From Microvirga tunisiensis (GTDB taxonomy: Bacteria > Pseudomonadota > Alphaproteobacteria > Rhizobiales > Beijerinckiaceae), in assembly GCF_009296175.1 (NCBI RefSeq), contig NZ_VOSK01000001.1, positions 1 to 64,000 on the forward strand: a stretch of DNA of 64,000 bases. Reading direction: 5' to 3'. Of this stretch, positions 45,877-54,343 are shown in pieces (positions within the stretch are counted from its first letter, which is position 1; each line of letters begins with the position of its first letter). A program made the position numbers and the translations under genes. The notes under the pieces are model-generated. The model did no database searches. It was not told where the DNA came from and saw only the letters and a list, made by a program, of their open reading frames with translations.

Positions 45877-46125
45877 TCAAGATTCCCTCGCTAACTCGCC
45901 GCATCTCCCGAACACTTCGTCTGGGATGCCGGTAAGTGCCGTGACCTCTAGGTAGTCCCCAAAACCGAGCAGTCTCGTCTCAAGCCCGGTACCAGATTGT
46001 ACGTACCTGGACATCGGTGCTGCTGAAATTCCGAACATACCATGCAACAAGGCCGAATTAACGCGAATGTTCTGGCACTGCACTGTTCCCGACGCCACCG
46101 TTACAGACGCCTTGCTACGTCGCAT
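45877..46125 (-). CDS. Small conserved-looking protein of unknown function
   Basis: An 82-residue ORF starting MRRSKASVTVASGTVQCQNI at ATG 46123-46125, with AAAGAG upstream, and ending GRCGELARES. Its stop is separated by one base from the SMP-30 start, and 44 bases separate it from the SDR stop. It contains two Cys and a Gly-rich centre, with no membrane segment or signal peptide. The family was not recognised. The tight placement argues that it is real, but it could also be the 3' remnant of a longer gene. Confidence 0.5.
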   Translation of the reverse strand: MRRSKASVTVASGTVQCQNIRVNSALLHGMFGISAAPMSRYVQSGTGLETRLLGFGDYLEVTALTGIPDEVFGRCGELARES

Positions 46126-46169
46126 CGATTTTCTCTTTCCGTTCTCTCGAACCACAGTTGCCCGTAGCG

Positions 46170-46994
46170 TCAATTGCTGTGGGTGTAGCCACCGTCGCAA
46201 GCAATCGTCTGCCCTGTTATGAAGGACGCTGCTGGCGTCGTGAGGAACATCATAAGTCCCACCAAATCCGTTGGCATCATGCCGCGAGGAATGCACTGGA
46301 GATCTGCATTACGTTTGCGCACCTCGGCCGTCGGATTTACCGTGCGCTCGACCTCGGTAGCAACACTGCCCGGTCGAATACAATTTACCGTAATGCCGAA
46401 GGGTCCGAGTTCACGAGCAAGAGAGTTGGTCATGCCAATTACGGCAGATTTGGATGTTACGTAGTGAAGATAATTGACTGTTCCGCGTGGCACGGAGTCG
46501 GACGAAATGTTGATGATGCGGCCCCAGCCTGCCTTACGCATCGATGGCGCAACAGCACAAGCACCAAGGAATGTCCCCGTAATATTGACCTTCATCACTC
46601 GCTCCCATTCGGCAAGTGGAATCTGGTCGAACGGTCGCTTTTCAAGCGTAGCGAAAATAGAGGCATTGTTCACCAAGGCATCCACTCTGCCGAACTCTTT
46701 CAGCACTGCGGCTACCATCTCATCAACGGAACCCTTGTCCGCGACATCGACCTCTAAAGCCAAAGATGAGCCACCGGCAGCAGCAATCTCTGACGAAACC
46801 GATTCTGCATTTTTTTGATTGAGATCAGCGATGACCGGTATTGCGCCGGCTGCTGCGAACTGTCGGGCAAGTTCACGGCCGATCCCCTGACCGGCTCCAG
46901 TAATAATGACGACGCGATCTTGCACACCGAAGTCGCGCGCGAAGGCCGGAACACCGGAGTCCTTTGGAGCATGTGTGGCGAGAGCTTCACTCAT
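46170..46994 (-). CDS. SDR-family oxidoreductase
   Basis: A 274-residue SDR with a 27-residue N-terminal extension before the Rossmann fold. TGAGQGIG is at about residues 32-39, IADLNQ after the second strand, VNNASIF in place of NNAG, INISSDSVPRG gives the Ser, and YVTSKSA-type sequence (HYVTSKSAVIG) gives Tyr and Lys. It ends CDGGYTHSN. It is the first gene of the unit with the small ORF and SMP-30 lactonase. An alcohol-to-lactone oxidation followed by hydrolysis is plausible. Operator copy 8 and a promoter are 195-233 bases upstream. Confidence 0.85.
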   Translation of the reverse strand: MSEALATHAPKDSGVPAFARDFGVQDRVVIITGAGQGIGRELARQFAAAGAIPVIADLNQKNAESVSSEIAAAGGSSLALEVDVADKGSVDEMVAAVLKEFGRVDALVNNASIFATLEKRPFDQIPLAEWERVMKVNITGTFLGACAVAPSMRKAGWGRIINISSDSVPRGTVNYLHYVTSKSAVIGMTNSLARELGPFGITVNCIRPGSVATEVERTVNPTAEVRKRNADLQCIPRGMMPTDLVGLMMFLTTPAASFITGQTIACDGGYTHSN

Positions 46995-47188
46995 TTATCG
47001 TCCTTCGCATGAACATCGTTGAGAGTTCCTCCAAGAAGCTGCGCGGTTTAGCTGGACGGGCGTCAGCATTCGTAGGCCATCCAGCATAAAGCCGATCGGA
47101 GTGTTGGTTGCCTCCTCTTTCGGCCGGATCATCTGAATGACATGTCATTCCTGCCCACTGCCCTCCGTGCAGCTCGAAAAGCGACGAA

Positions 47189-47227
47189 GGAATAGCAATG
47201 GCGTCGAGTTATGTCAATAGGTGGGAT
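47189..47227 (-). promoter_or_regulatory. Common operator copy 8 with promoter for the SDR/SMP-30 unit
   Basis: ATGTCAA-TAG-GTGGGAT at 47211-47227, followed by TTCTTG. On the minus strand TTGACA (47217-47212), a 17-base spacer and TATTCC (47194-47189) follow, so the operator overlaps the -35 box. This is the same layout as copy 5, which it nearly duplicates. Confidence 0.55.
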
Positions 47228-47452
47228 TTCTTGATATCCACTCACTGCAAGCTGTGCCCGAAATCGGAATGGGGCTGGCTTGCCATATCGACGCTGCTGG
47301 TGCGTCGGCGGTTTGGTAAAGTGGGCTGAGCCCCACAAAAATCGGGCTGTAACGGGGAAAGCGCGACATTCGCGATGGAATCTTAGCAATTTGCTGATGA
47401 CCTTCGAATGGGCCTAATAGAAGATCCCATGTAAAAACCATTCAATGTCGTG

Positions 47453-47480
47453 TTGACATAATCCCACATTAAGAGATAAT
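47453..47480 (+). promoter_or_regulatory. Common operator copy 9 inside a promoter for the ABC operon
   Basis: TTGACA (47453-47458), a 16-base spacer and GATAAT (47475-47480) form a near-consensus promoter. The operator ATCCCAC-ATT-AAGAGAT (47461-47477) fills the spacer. Its complement reads ATCTCTT-AAT-GTGGGAT. Layout and sequence resemble copies 1 and 7. It points toward the small ORF at 47766 and the ATPase gene at 47956. Confidence 0.65.
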
Positions 47481-47765
47481 ATCGGTAAGGCGACGACAGC
47501 GGGAAGGAACGATTGTCGTCCGGGCGGAGAGTGGCACGGGTGCCGGAACAGTCAAGGTGTAACGGTCGTAAATGACTTTGTCGCTGATGTTGGGCCCTTC
47601 CAAGATTGAGATTAGCCCCTGCGCGGCTTTTTGTAACGCGTACTATCAATCCTTTCAGCCAGTGGGCGATAGACGCATCAGTTTTTCGATCACGCGCTAA
47701 AAGTATCTACCAAAATAAATGTAAATATGAATTTGAGGATAGTTTGCGCTTATAGGGAGGAGCAC

Positions 47766-47912
47766 ATGTTGGATATTACTGTCGATCTTAAGATGGTTCC
47801 GATCGACCTTATCGGATCCTTGGTAGGTTGTGCATCATTATTGCGGCAGACCATCCCTTCTGGGCGCAGCGCCCACAATCACCCACGAATGATTCCCAGT
47901 TCGTTCGCTTGA
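47766..47912 (+). CDS. Small ORF with strong ribosome site, leader or remnant
   Basis: A 48-codon ORF (MLDITVDLKMVPIDLIGSLV and so on) from ATG 47766. It is preceded by TAGGGAGGAGCAC, one of the best ribosome sites in the window, and ends 43 bases before the ATPase gene. It could be a leader peptide coupling translation, or the frameshifted start of a binding-protein gene that normally occupies this position. No family was recognised. Confidence 0.35.
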   Translation: MLDITVDLKMVPIDLIGSLVGCASLLRQTIPSGRSAHNHPRMIPSSFA

Positions 47913-47955
47913 ACGGTGAACTTCAACAGGAATTCGAAGTCACGGGAGAGTTGGA

Positions 47956-49524
47956 ATGCCGTCAACGGATAACGCTCCGCTTATGCGTCTCGAAGGTGTA
48001 ACCAAGACATTCGGGAACACAGTGATAGCCCTCCGCGGTGTCGATTTGGAGATCGAGCGCGGCAAGGTTCATGGACTGCTGGGGGCAAATGGAGCCGGCA
48101 AATCAACTCTGATTAAAATCCTTTCAGGCACGTTCCGAGCATCAGGTGGCACAATCGCGTGGAAAGGCTCGACCGTAAATTGGTCGAGCCCCAAAGAGGC
48201 AAATGCGACGGGTGTTGCGACTATCCACCAGCACATCCCTCTCGTACCTACGCTCTCGGTGCTCGAGAATGTCTTTCTAGGTGAAGAGGGCCGCTGGCGG
48301 CGCTCAAAGTCGCTACGGCAAAAGTTCGAGGACATATGCGCACGCGTCGGCTACTGGATCGATCCTGATCGACTCGTTGGGGATTTGCCCATCGGGCAGC
48401 GCCAGATGACGGCGATCTTTCAAGCGCTGGGAACCGGTGCGGAACTGATCGTTATGGACGAACCGACTGCGTCCCTCGCCACCGAAGAGCGCGAATTGGT
48501 GTATCGTATCGTCCATCGGCTTTCTCGTGTGGAGAACAGGGCGATCCTGTTCGTGTCGCACTTCCTCGACGAAGTTATGGCATTGACCGACTCTGTTACG
48601 GTCCTCCGTGATGGACAGGTGGCCATGCGTGCCGACACGAGGGATCTCGATGAAGGCCGCCTCGCCGAAGCGATTGTCGGACGGCAGATCATTGCCCTTG
48701 AGAAAGCGGCACATGACCCAAACGCTCTCCGGCACCATACCGGAGCCCCGATCATATTGGAGTTACGTGGCCTCGCCTCCCCGGACAAGTTCGCGCCTGT
48801 CGACCTGAAACTCGCGGCTGGAGATGTCGTGGGGATCGCGGGATTGCTCGGTTCGGGGCGGAGCGAACTACTCCACGCGATATTTGGGGCAGACTCCCAT
48901 GCCACCGGTGACGTTCAGGTGGATGGCCAATCAATTCGGCGGTCAACACAGGCTGCAGTGGCTGCGGGCCTCGGTCTTGTCCCTGAAGACAGGATGCAAC
49001 AAGGGCTGGTTCCGGAGTTTGAGCTGTGGCGGAACACCACCTTGCCCGCCTTGGCGGGCGTGTCCTTCGGTGGGATTCTTCCCGTTCGGGATCGCGAAAG
49101 AGAGAGAGGACGAGAGGCAATCGCGCGACTGAAAATCAAAGCACACTCGCCCGATGCGCTCATGAGGGAGTTAAGCGGAGGCAATGCCCAGAAGGTGACC
49201 ATCGCGAAATGGTTATTCAGCGACGTGAAAGTCTTCCTCCTCGACGAGCCAACAGCAGGCATCGACATCGGAGCGAAAGCCGACATTCTGAAACTGATCC
49301 GCGACCTCTCGGCCTCGGGGAAAGCGGTTATCATCGTGTCGTCGGAGTTCGAAGAATTGCTGGCTGTAAGCGATCGGATCCTCGTCATGCGCGACGGACG
49401 CATGGTTGCTGAGCGTGCCACGAGTGAAACAAACGAACACGAACTGATCCTACTTGCAGGCGGCAAAAGCGCGGAGCCGGCACCACCATCGCGAAGCGGC
49501 GCAACTTCTAAACAGAGCGAGTGA
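47956..49524 (+). CDS. Sugar-type ABC transporter ATP-binding protein (two ATPase domains)
   Basis: A 522-residue RbsA/MglA-type ATPase. Domain 1 has Walker A GANGAGKS at about residues 43-50, Q-loop IHQH, LPIGQRQMTAIFQAL as signature and LIVMDEPTASL as Walker B. Domain 2 has GLLGSGRSELLHAIFG, RELSGGNAQKVTIAKW and VFLLDEPTAGIDIG. The start follows GGGAGAGTTGGA. Its stop overlaps a possible GTG start of the permease gene. It belongs to a long plus-strand unit running at least to the MHS transporter. No binding protein is adjacent; the orphan at 37253 is a candidate partner. Confidence 0.9.
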   Translation: MPSTDNAPLMRLEGVTKTFGNTVIALRGVDLEIERGKVHGLLGANGAGKSTLIKILSGTFRASGGTIAWKGSTVNWSSPKEANATGVATIHQHIPLVPTLSVLENVFLGEEGRWRRSKSLRQKFEDICARVGYWIDPDRLVGDLPIGQRQMTAIFQALGTGAELIVMDEPTASLATEERELVYRIVHRLSRVENRAILFVSHFLDEVMALTDSVTVLRDGQVAMRADTRDLDEGRLAEAIVGRQIIALEKAAHDPNALRHHTGAPIILELRGLASPDKFAPVDLKLAAGDVVGIAGLLGSGRSELLHAIFGADSHATGDVQVDGQSIRRSTQAAVAAGLGLVPEDRMQQGLVPEFELWRNTTLPALAGVSFGGILPVRDRERERGREAIARLKIKAHSPDALMRELSGGNAQKVTIAKWLFSDVKVFLLDEPTAGIDIGAKADILKLIRDLSASGKAVIIVSSEFEELLAVSDRILVMRDGRMVAERATSETNEHELILLAGGKSAEPAPPSRSGATSKQSE

Positions 49525-49526
49525 TC

Positions 49527-50777
49527 ATGAAAGCTATGGTAACGCAAGCCCAACCCGGCCATTCGCGCGATTCTTCAACGGAACTCCACCCATCTAATAT
49601 CATGGATGGGTCGAAACCACTCACAAGCCAAACCTCGACGGACTGGCGACGCGTATTCAGCCTGCGTGAAATGGGTGTGTTCTACGCCCTGATCCTGGTG
49701 GTTCTCATCCTCTCGCTTACGGCAACCTACCTCGGGCGACCCAATTTCTTGAGCGTAACGAACCTCTCCAACGTCCTGTATCAATCGTCGCTCGTCGGGA
49801 TCATCGCGGTGGCGATGACTGTCATTCTTATCACGGGTAACTTCGACCTTTCGGTTGCATCAGTTGCGGCTCTAGCAGGTGCGGTTCTGATCGGAACCGC
49901 GGATTCGGTAGGGTTTTGGCCAGCATTTGGTCTCGCGATGCTTGTAGCAGTCGGAGCGGGGTTACTGAATGGCGTGATCGTCCAACTTGTGGGCATCAAC
50001 GCCTTCATCGTCACTCTTGGTACCCTCACTGCGATACGAGGCCTAGTGCTGGTGTATACCGACGGGAGATCGCTCGCTGTTAGCGATGACAATGTTCTTG
50101 CATCGATGCGGGCGTTCGAATCCGGACGCCTCAACGTAGGGATCTTGATGTTGCTGGCTGCGTCTGCCCTCATTCTGATCGGAATATATCAAACCATTAA
50201 GGTTCGACGAGAGCGTAAAGCGCTTTCGCCGGCATCAGTCGGCATGCTTCTTGGTGGCATAGTTCTTGCGGTCTTTTCCTGGCTGAGCAACTTCCAGCTG
50301 ACACTGCCCAATCCTGTCATTTACTTGCTGACTTTCACAGGTGCGCTATGGTTCGTTCTGAACTTCACGACCATTGGAAGACGGGTATACGCGGTCGGAG
50401 GCAATCCTGAGGCTGCGCGGCTGTCCGGCATCAACGTCCTGCGCTACAAAATGGCAGCCTTCGTTCTTTGCAGCGCGGCGGCGGGCTTTGCCGGCATCCT
50501 TTTCGCCAGTAGGCTTCGTTCAATCAACCCGGCCGCGCTGACCGGCGCGGAACTTACCGTCATTGCGTCGGCCATTTTGGGAGGGACGTCCCTTTTCGGC
50601 GGCGCGGGAAGCGTGATCAAGACACTCGTCGGAGCATTCCTGCTATTCACTCTGACGAATGGCTTTAACATCCTGAACCTCGGCGCGAATTACCAAGGCA
50701 TGATCGAAGGTGTGGTCGTGGTTACCGCGGCGGCAATCTATACTGTCGGAGGGAACCGCCGAGCGCCCAAGCGCTAA
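49527..50777 (+). CDS. Sugar-type ABC transporter permease (RbsC family)
   Basis: A 416-residue permease with about ten hydrophobic segments and a hydrophilic N-terminal region of about 50 residues. NLSNVLYQSSLVGIIAVAMT, LITGNFDLSVASVAALAGAV and ASAILGGTSLFGGAGSVIKT are the family blocks. The ATG at 49527 lies 2 bases after the ATPase stop; a GTG at 49521 and an ATG at 49602 are alternatives. The central insert (IKVRRERKALSPASVGMLLG) is longer than in RbsC and is shared with XylH-like permeases. It forms the channel for the ATPase at 47956. Confidence 0.9.
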   Translation: MKAMVTQAQPGHSRDSSTELHPSNIMDGSKPLTSQTSTDWRRVFSLREMGVFYALILVVLILSLTATYLGRPNFLSVTNLSNVLYQSSLVGIIAVAMTVILITGNFDLSVASVAALAGAVLIGTADSVGFWPAFGLAMLVAVGAGLLNGVIVQLVGINAFIVTLGTLTAIRGLVLVYTDGRSLAVSDDNVLASMRAFESGRLNVGILMLLAASALILIGIYQTIKVRRERKALSPASVGMLLGGIVLAVFSWLSNFQLTLPNPVIYLLTFTGALWFVLNFTTIGRRVYAVGGNPEAARLSGINVLRYKMAAFVLCSAAAGFAGILFASRLRSINPAALTGAELTVIASAILGGTSLFGGAGSVIKTLVGAFLLFTLTNGFNILNLGANYQGMIEGVVVVTAAAIYTVGGNRRAPKR

Positions 50778-50874
50778 GGCATACCGATGCAACTTAGCGA
50801 ACCGAGTTTTCCGTTCTTGGCGGTGGCGCGGATCGTCAGCCGATACTTGATCTTCAACTTGAAAGGAATGGAAA

Positions 50875-51648
50875 ATGACCGATGTTAACCGGCGATATGA
50901 CGGCAAAGTTGCCTTTGTCACTGGGGCTGCTGGAGGAATCGGACACGAAACGTCTGTTGCCTTCGCACGCGAAGGTGCCAAGGTCGCGATCGTCGACCTA
51001 GCGGATGAAGGTCTCCGAGAGACGGCTGCGGCGATAGAGGCTGTAGGAGGCAAAGCTCTTTCGATTAAGGCTAATGTGGCGAGCGCCGAGGAGGTCAAGT
51101 CGGCGATCGCTAGGACTGTCGACGAGTTCGGCAGCCTTGATGTTGCCTTCAACAATGCCGGGATTGAGCAGCCCGGAACCCGTGCCGGCGATATCGCCGA
51201 AGACATGTGGGATCGGATCATCGACATTAACCTTCGCGGTGTCTACCTTTGTATGAAGTATCAAATTCAGCAGATGCTAAAGCAGGGCAAGGGCGCGATA
51301 GTGAACACGTCGTCGGGAGCCGGCGTCATTGGATTTCGCAACCAGGCAGCCTACGCCGCTTCCAAGTTCGGTGTAACCGGACTGACAAAGTGTGCGGCAC
51401 TTGATTACGCGGCCTCTAACATCCGTATCAACGCAATTTGCCCCGGAATCATCGATACCGCGATGATCGAGCGTTACACGAAGAACGACCCGGAACTGCG
51501 CGCAAAGGCTATCGCCCAGGAGCCGATCGGCCGCTTAGGCAAGACTGAAGAGATTGCAGCAGCAGTACTTTGGCTTTGCTCCGAAGAGGCTGGCTTCGTT
51601 GTAGGCCATGCAATGGTCGTGGATGGCGCGCAAACTGTCGGGCTTTGA
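50875..51648 (+). CDS. SDR-family oxidoreductase (glucose-1-dehydrogenase-like)
   Basis: A 257-residue [11 protein letters not shown] is at residues 17-24, IVDLAD follows the second strand, [10 protein letters not shown] carries [15 protein letters not shown] the Ser and YAASKFG the Tyr and Lys. The start follows GAAAGGAATGGAAA. It is most like the SDR at 4630 (shared [17 protein letters not shown]-type helix, [14 protein letters not shown] and [11 protein letters not shown]). It lies 97 bases after the permease and 109 before the MHS transporter, all on the plus strand. It probably oxidises a ring or chain hydroxyl of an imported substrate. Confidence 0.85.
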   Translation: MTDVNRRYDGKVAFVTGAAGGIGHETSVAFAREGAKVAIVDLADEGLRETAAAIEAVGGKALSIKANVASAEEVKSAIARTVDEFGSLDVAFNNAGIEQPGTRAGDIAEDMWDRIIDINLRGVYLCMKYQIQQMLKQGKGAIVNTSSGAGVIGFRNQAAYAASKFGVTGLTKCAALDYAASNIRINAICPGIIDTAMIERYTKNDPELRAKAIAQEPIGRLGKTEEIAAAVLWLCSEEAGFVVGHAMVVDGAQTVGL

Positions 51649-51757
51649 CGCTGACGTCATCCGGGAGGGAAGGCCACGCCAACACTATTCGGAAGTCGAG
51701 CCGGGCGCCCGGTCTTCCACAACTCGCCAAGGGTGATCGACTCTGGAGGACTACAAC

Positions 51758-53083
51758 ATGAGCCACGACTCTGGCCGAAAGCTGAGCGCTGCTTCGATTG
51801 GTAATTTCGGGGAAATCTACGACTTTGCCGTCTTCGCGTTTTCAATCCCGATTATCGCGCATCTCTTTTTTCCGGGGAGTGATCCCACGGCAGCGATTCT
51901 GAGTACCTTTGCGGTTTATGCAGTTGCCTTTTTCGCCCGTCCGGTTGGTGGGCTCGTGTTTGGCTATATGCTCGATCGAGTCGGCCGGGTGAAAGTTCTA
52001 GCGCTCACGATTTGGCTAATGGCCGGTGCTACAGCCCTCATTGGCGTGCTTCCCACCTACGAGACAATCGGAATCGGTGCTCCGGCGCTGCTCGTCCTTT
52101 GCCGTCTCGCTCAAGGCTTTGCGATGGGAGGGGAAACTACAGGCAGTACGAGTTACATTCTCGAATCTGCTCCGGATCAAGGTCGGGGAAGATGGGTCGG
52201 TATCATCTGGTTCTTTGCGAACATCCCGAACGCTTTCGTGGCTGTCATGTTATTGCTCATCCAGCTCGTCGCCGGTAAGGAAGCCTACACCGACTGGGTA
52301 TGGCGTGTTCCCTTCTTGGCCGGTGGACTCATTGGCATCATCGGCTTCTGGCTCCGTCGCAACCTAGAGGACCCAGAGGAGTTCAAGCTAGCCATAAGTA
52401 AGGCAAAAAATGAAAACCCCCTCGCGGCTGCGACCAGCGCGGGTTGGAAGTCAATGCTTCACGTATTGATGATCCTTCCGGTCCAGACCGTTGGATCCTA
52501 TCTCCTTGTCGGATTCATGTACACATTTCTGGTGCGCCAGATGCACATGGAACCAAGTGCCGCGTTGCTCACCAATGCGGCTGCCATCGCTGTAATGGCT
52601 CTTTTCTACCCCATTGGTGGAGCGCTGAGTGACAAGCTTGGCAGGAAGCGAGTAATGACCATTGGGGCGCTTTGGATCGGGCTTGCGGCTTATCCTGTGC
52701 TTCAGCTGGTAGCAACTGGGGTGCTGAGCTATGCTCTACTCGGCCAAGCTCTTCTAGCAATCGGAATTGGAATGTACTCCGGATCGGCATTTACCGCGGC
52801 CGCCGAATTCTTTCCGACTGCCTATCGTGCCACAGGTCACGCCATAGCCTATCAAGGAAGTGTCGCATTGCTCGGTGGAACCACGCCGTTTGTCAGCGCG
52901 TGGCTTGTCGAGATATTCGGGACGCCGATGGCTCCTGGGTACTACGTGATTACCGCAGCAATTGTTTGCTTGATTACCGTGCAGTTCGTACCCGAGACAA
53001 AAGATGTAAGGCTGCGTACGGGTGATAGCCAGGGTGGCCGACCACAGGCAGCCAGTTCCCAGGTCGAACTTCGAACAACGTAA
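51758..53083 (+). CDS. MFS transporter, metabolite:H+ symporter (MHS) family
   Basis: A 441-residue carrier with about 12 hydrophobic segments. FGEIYDFAVFAFSIPIIAHL at the start is typical of the MHS family (ShiA, ProP, KgtP). The helix 2-3 loop GYMLDRVGRVKVL is MFS motif A, and RLAQGFAMGGETTGSTSYIL is the helix 4 motif that distinguishes MHS proteins. The start has a CTGGAGGACTACAAC ribosome site. Known members import small carboxylates, shikimate or osmolytes, so this is a likely uptake route for an acid. It ends an operon, with a terminator at 53092-53149. Confidence 0.85.
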   Translation: MSHDSGRKLSAASIGNFGEIYDFAVFAFSIPIIAHLFFPGSDPTAAILSTFAVYAVAFFARPVGGLVFGYMLDRVGRVKVLALTIWLMAGATALIGVLPTYETIGIGAPALLVLCRLAQGFAMGGETTGSTSYILESAPDQGRGRWVGIIWFFANIPNAFVAVMLLLIQLVAGKEAYTDWVWRVPFLAGGLIGIIGFWLRRNLEDPEEFKLAISKAKNENPLAAATSAGWKSMLHVLMILPVQTVGSYLLVGFMYTFLVRQMHMEPSAALLTNAAAIAVMALFYPIGGALSDKLGRKRVMTIGALWIGLAAYPVLQLVATGVLSYALLGQALLAIGIGMYSGSAFTAAAEFFPTAYRATGHAIAYQGSVALLGGTTPFVSAWLVEIFGTPMAPGYYVITAAIVCLITVQFVPETKDVRLRTGDSQGGRPQAASSQVELRTT

Positions 53084-53091
53084 TCCTCGAG

Positions 53092-53149
53092 GAGCGACCG
53101 CGCTCGAGTCCGTCAGGCGGTCTGCCTAGCGACGGCCGCTCTGTTTTTA
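53092..53149 (+). terminator. Terminator after the MHS transporter
   Basis: GAGCGACCG (53092-53100) pairs with CGGCCGCTC (53133-53141) with one mismatch, an inner AGGC/GCCT stem lies between them, and TGTTTTTAT follows. It starts 9 bases after the stop codon. Confidence 0.6.
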
Positions 53150-53201
53150 TAGCCCAAAGAGGGAAGACATGAGCAACCAGCCCACGAGCGGGCAATAAAA
53201 A

Positions 53202-53231
53202 CTTGCATAATGTGGGATTTATTTGTAGAAG
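53202..53231 (+). promoter_or_regulatory. Common operator copy 10 inside a promoter
   Basis: CTTGCAT-AAT-GTGGGAT at 53202-53218, followed by TTATTTG. TTGCAT (53203-53208), a 17-base spacer and TAGAAG (53226-53231) form a promoter aimed at the beta-hydroxyacid dehydrogenase gene 138 bases after the operator. The left half is poor, but the right half is a perfect RTGRGAT. Confidence 0.5.
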
Positions 53232-53355
53232 TTGTATGGCAGGTATGGTGACTTGGCTTCGCTGGTAATCAGTCCCAGGAACAGGTTGGCTGGGTCTGGA
53301 TCCCTTGCGCAGTGTGCCTAACGTGGCAGTCCGCTTCGCGGAGAAGGCTATAGGA

Positions 53356-54267
53356 ATGTCTCAGGATCGGATTGGTTTTATTGGCTTAAGCAGCATGGGA
53401 GCTGCGATCGCAGAACGCTTCGCGGATGCCGAGGTGACCTTGACAGTATGCGATCTCAATCCAGCAAACCTCGAGCCCTTCAAAGCGGCGGGCGTATCCA
53501 TTGCCGCGTCGCCAAGGGAAGTGGCCGATGTTTGTGATATTGTGTTCTCCTGCCTTCCCTCTACCTCTGCAAGTATTGACGTCGCCTTAGGTGAAGATGG
53601 TGTGGTGCACGGTCAGGCCGTGAAGATCTACGTCGACACGGCCACGATCGGCATGAAAACGGCAACAAAGATTGCCGAGGGACTGCCAAAATCTATCGGG
53701 TTTGTTGATGCGCCAGTCAGTGGCGGACCGCCGGGTGCGCGCGCCGGCACACTTTCAACGATGGCGTCGGGCCCTCGCGAGCACTTCGATCGAGTGCAGC
53801 CCTGGCTTTCGGTGATGGCAAAGAACGTTTTTTACATGGGCGAGAAGCCCGGCGTCGCGCAGATTGCCAAGCTCATCAATAACAACCTATCGGCGGCTGG
53901 TCGTCTCGCTGCGTTCGAAGGTTTTGTTCTTGCCTTGAAGGCAGGCCTCGATCCTCATGCGCTCCTTGAAGTGATCAATGTTAGTTCCGGCCGTAACTAC
54001 ACGACCACCGACAAAATGAAGGCAGCGATCCTCTCAGGAAGTTTCAAATTCAACGGCCATCTTGGAAATAGCATCAAGGATGAAGCGCTTCTTATCGACG
54101 AGGCAAGCGATCTCGGCGTCCCACTCTGGGTCGCTCCGAGACTCCTGGAGACCCTGAAGGCGGCCGCCGAAAGCGGATATTTGGACAAGGATAGCATGTT
54201 CGTCATCCAATTCATGGGCGAACAAGCGGGGCTAGATGTCCAGGCGAGGATGAAGGGCGCGAAGTGA
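53356..54267 (+). CDS. Beta-hydroxyacid dehydrogenase (3-hydroxyisobutyrate/L-threonate dehydrogenase family)
   Basis: A 303-residue NAD(P)-dependent enzyme. The nucleotide motif GFIGLSSMGAAIAERF is at residues 6-21, the substrate loop is DAPVSGGPPGARAGTLS at about 127-143, and the catalytic Lys is in IAKLINNNLSAAG. The C-terminal helix has HLGNSIKDEALLIDEASDLG, similar to LtnD-type enzymes. The start at 53356 (MSQDRIGFIG) follows GAGAAGG; an in-frame ATG-like start at 53305 is less likely. It is the first gene of a plus-strand operon with GMC oxidoreductase, ALDH, an isomerase and MmgE/PrpD. The hydroxypyruvate-isomerase-like gene downstream suggests tetronate-like chemistry, but the kinase and aldolase of that route are absent. 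Confidence 0.85.
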   Translation: MSQDRIGFIGLSSMGAAIAERFADAEVTLTVCDLNPANLEPFKAAGVSIAASPREVADVCDIVFSCLPSTSASIDVALGEDGVVHGQAVKIYVDTATIGMKTATKIAEGLPKSIGFVDAPVSGGPPGARAGTLSTMASGPREHFDRVQPWLSVMAKNVFYMGEKPGVAQIAKLINNNLSAAGRLAAFEGFVLALKAGLDPHALLEVINVSSGRNYTTTDKMKAAILSGSFKFNGHLGNSIKDEALLIDEASDLGVPLWVAPRLLETLKAAAESGYLDKDSMFVIQFMGEQAGLDVQARMKGAK

Positions 54268-54343
54268 TACCAAGCCGTCAGCGGGACGATCCTTCAGGCT
54301 ATCACGTGCTCGGTGGCCCTTCGAATTGAGAGGCGTATACGCA

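Larger units (their letters stand above)
46995..47955. other. Divergent regulatory region with two operator copies
   Basis: It lies between the minus-strand SDR unit and the plus-strand ABC operon. It contains operators at 47211-47227 and 47461-47477, one facing each unit, and a small ORF at 47766-47912. The bases between the two operators show no gene. Confidence 0.55.
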
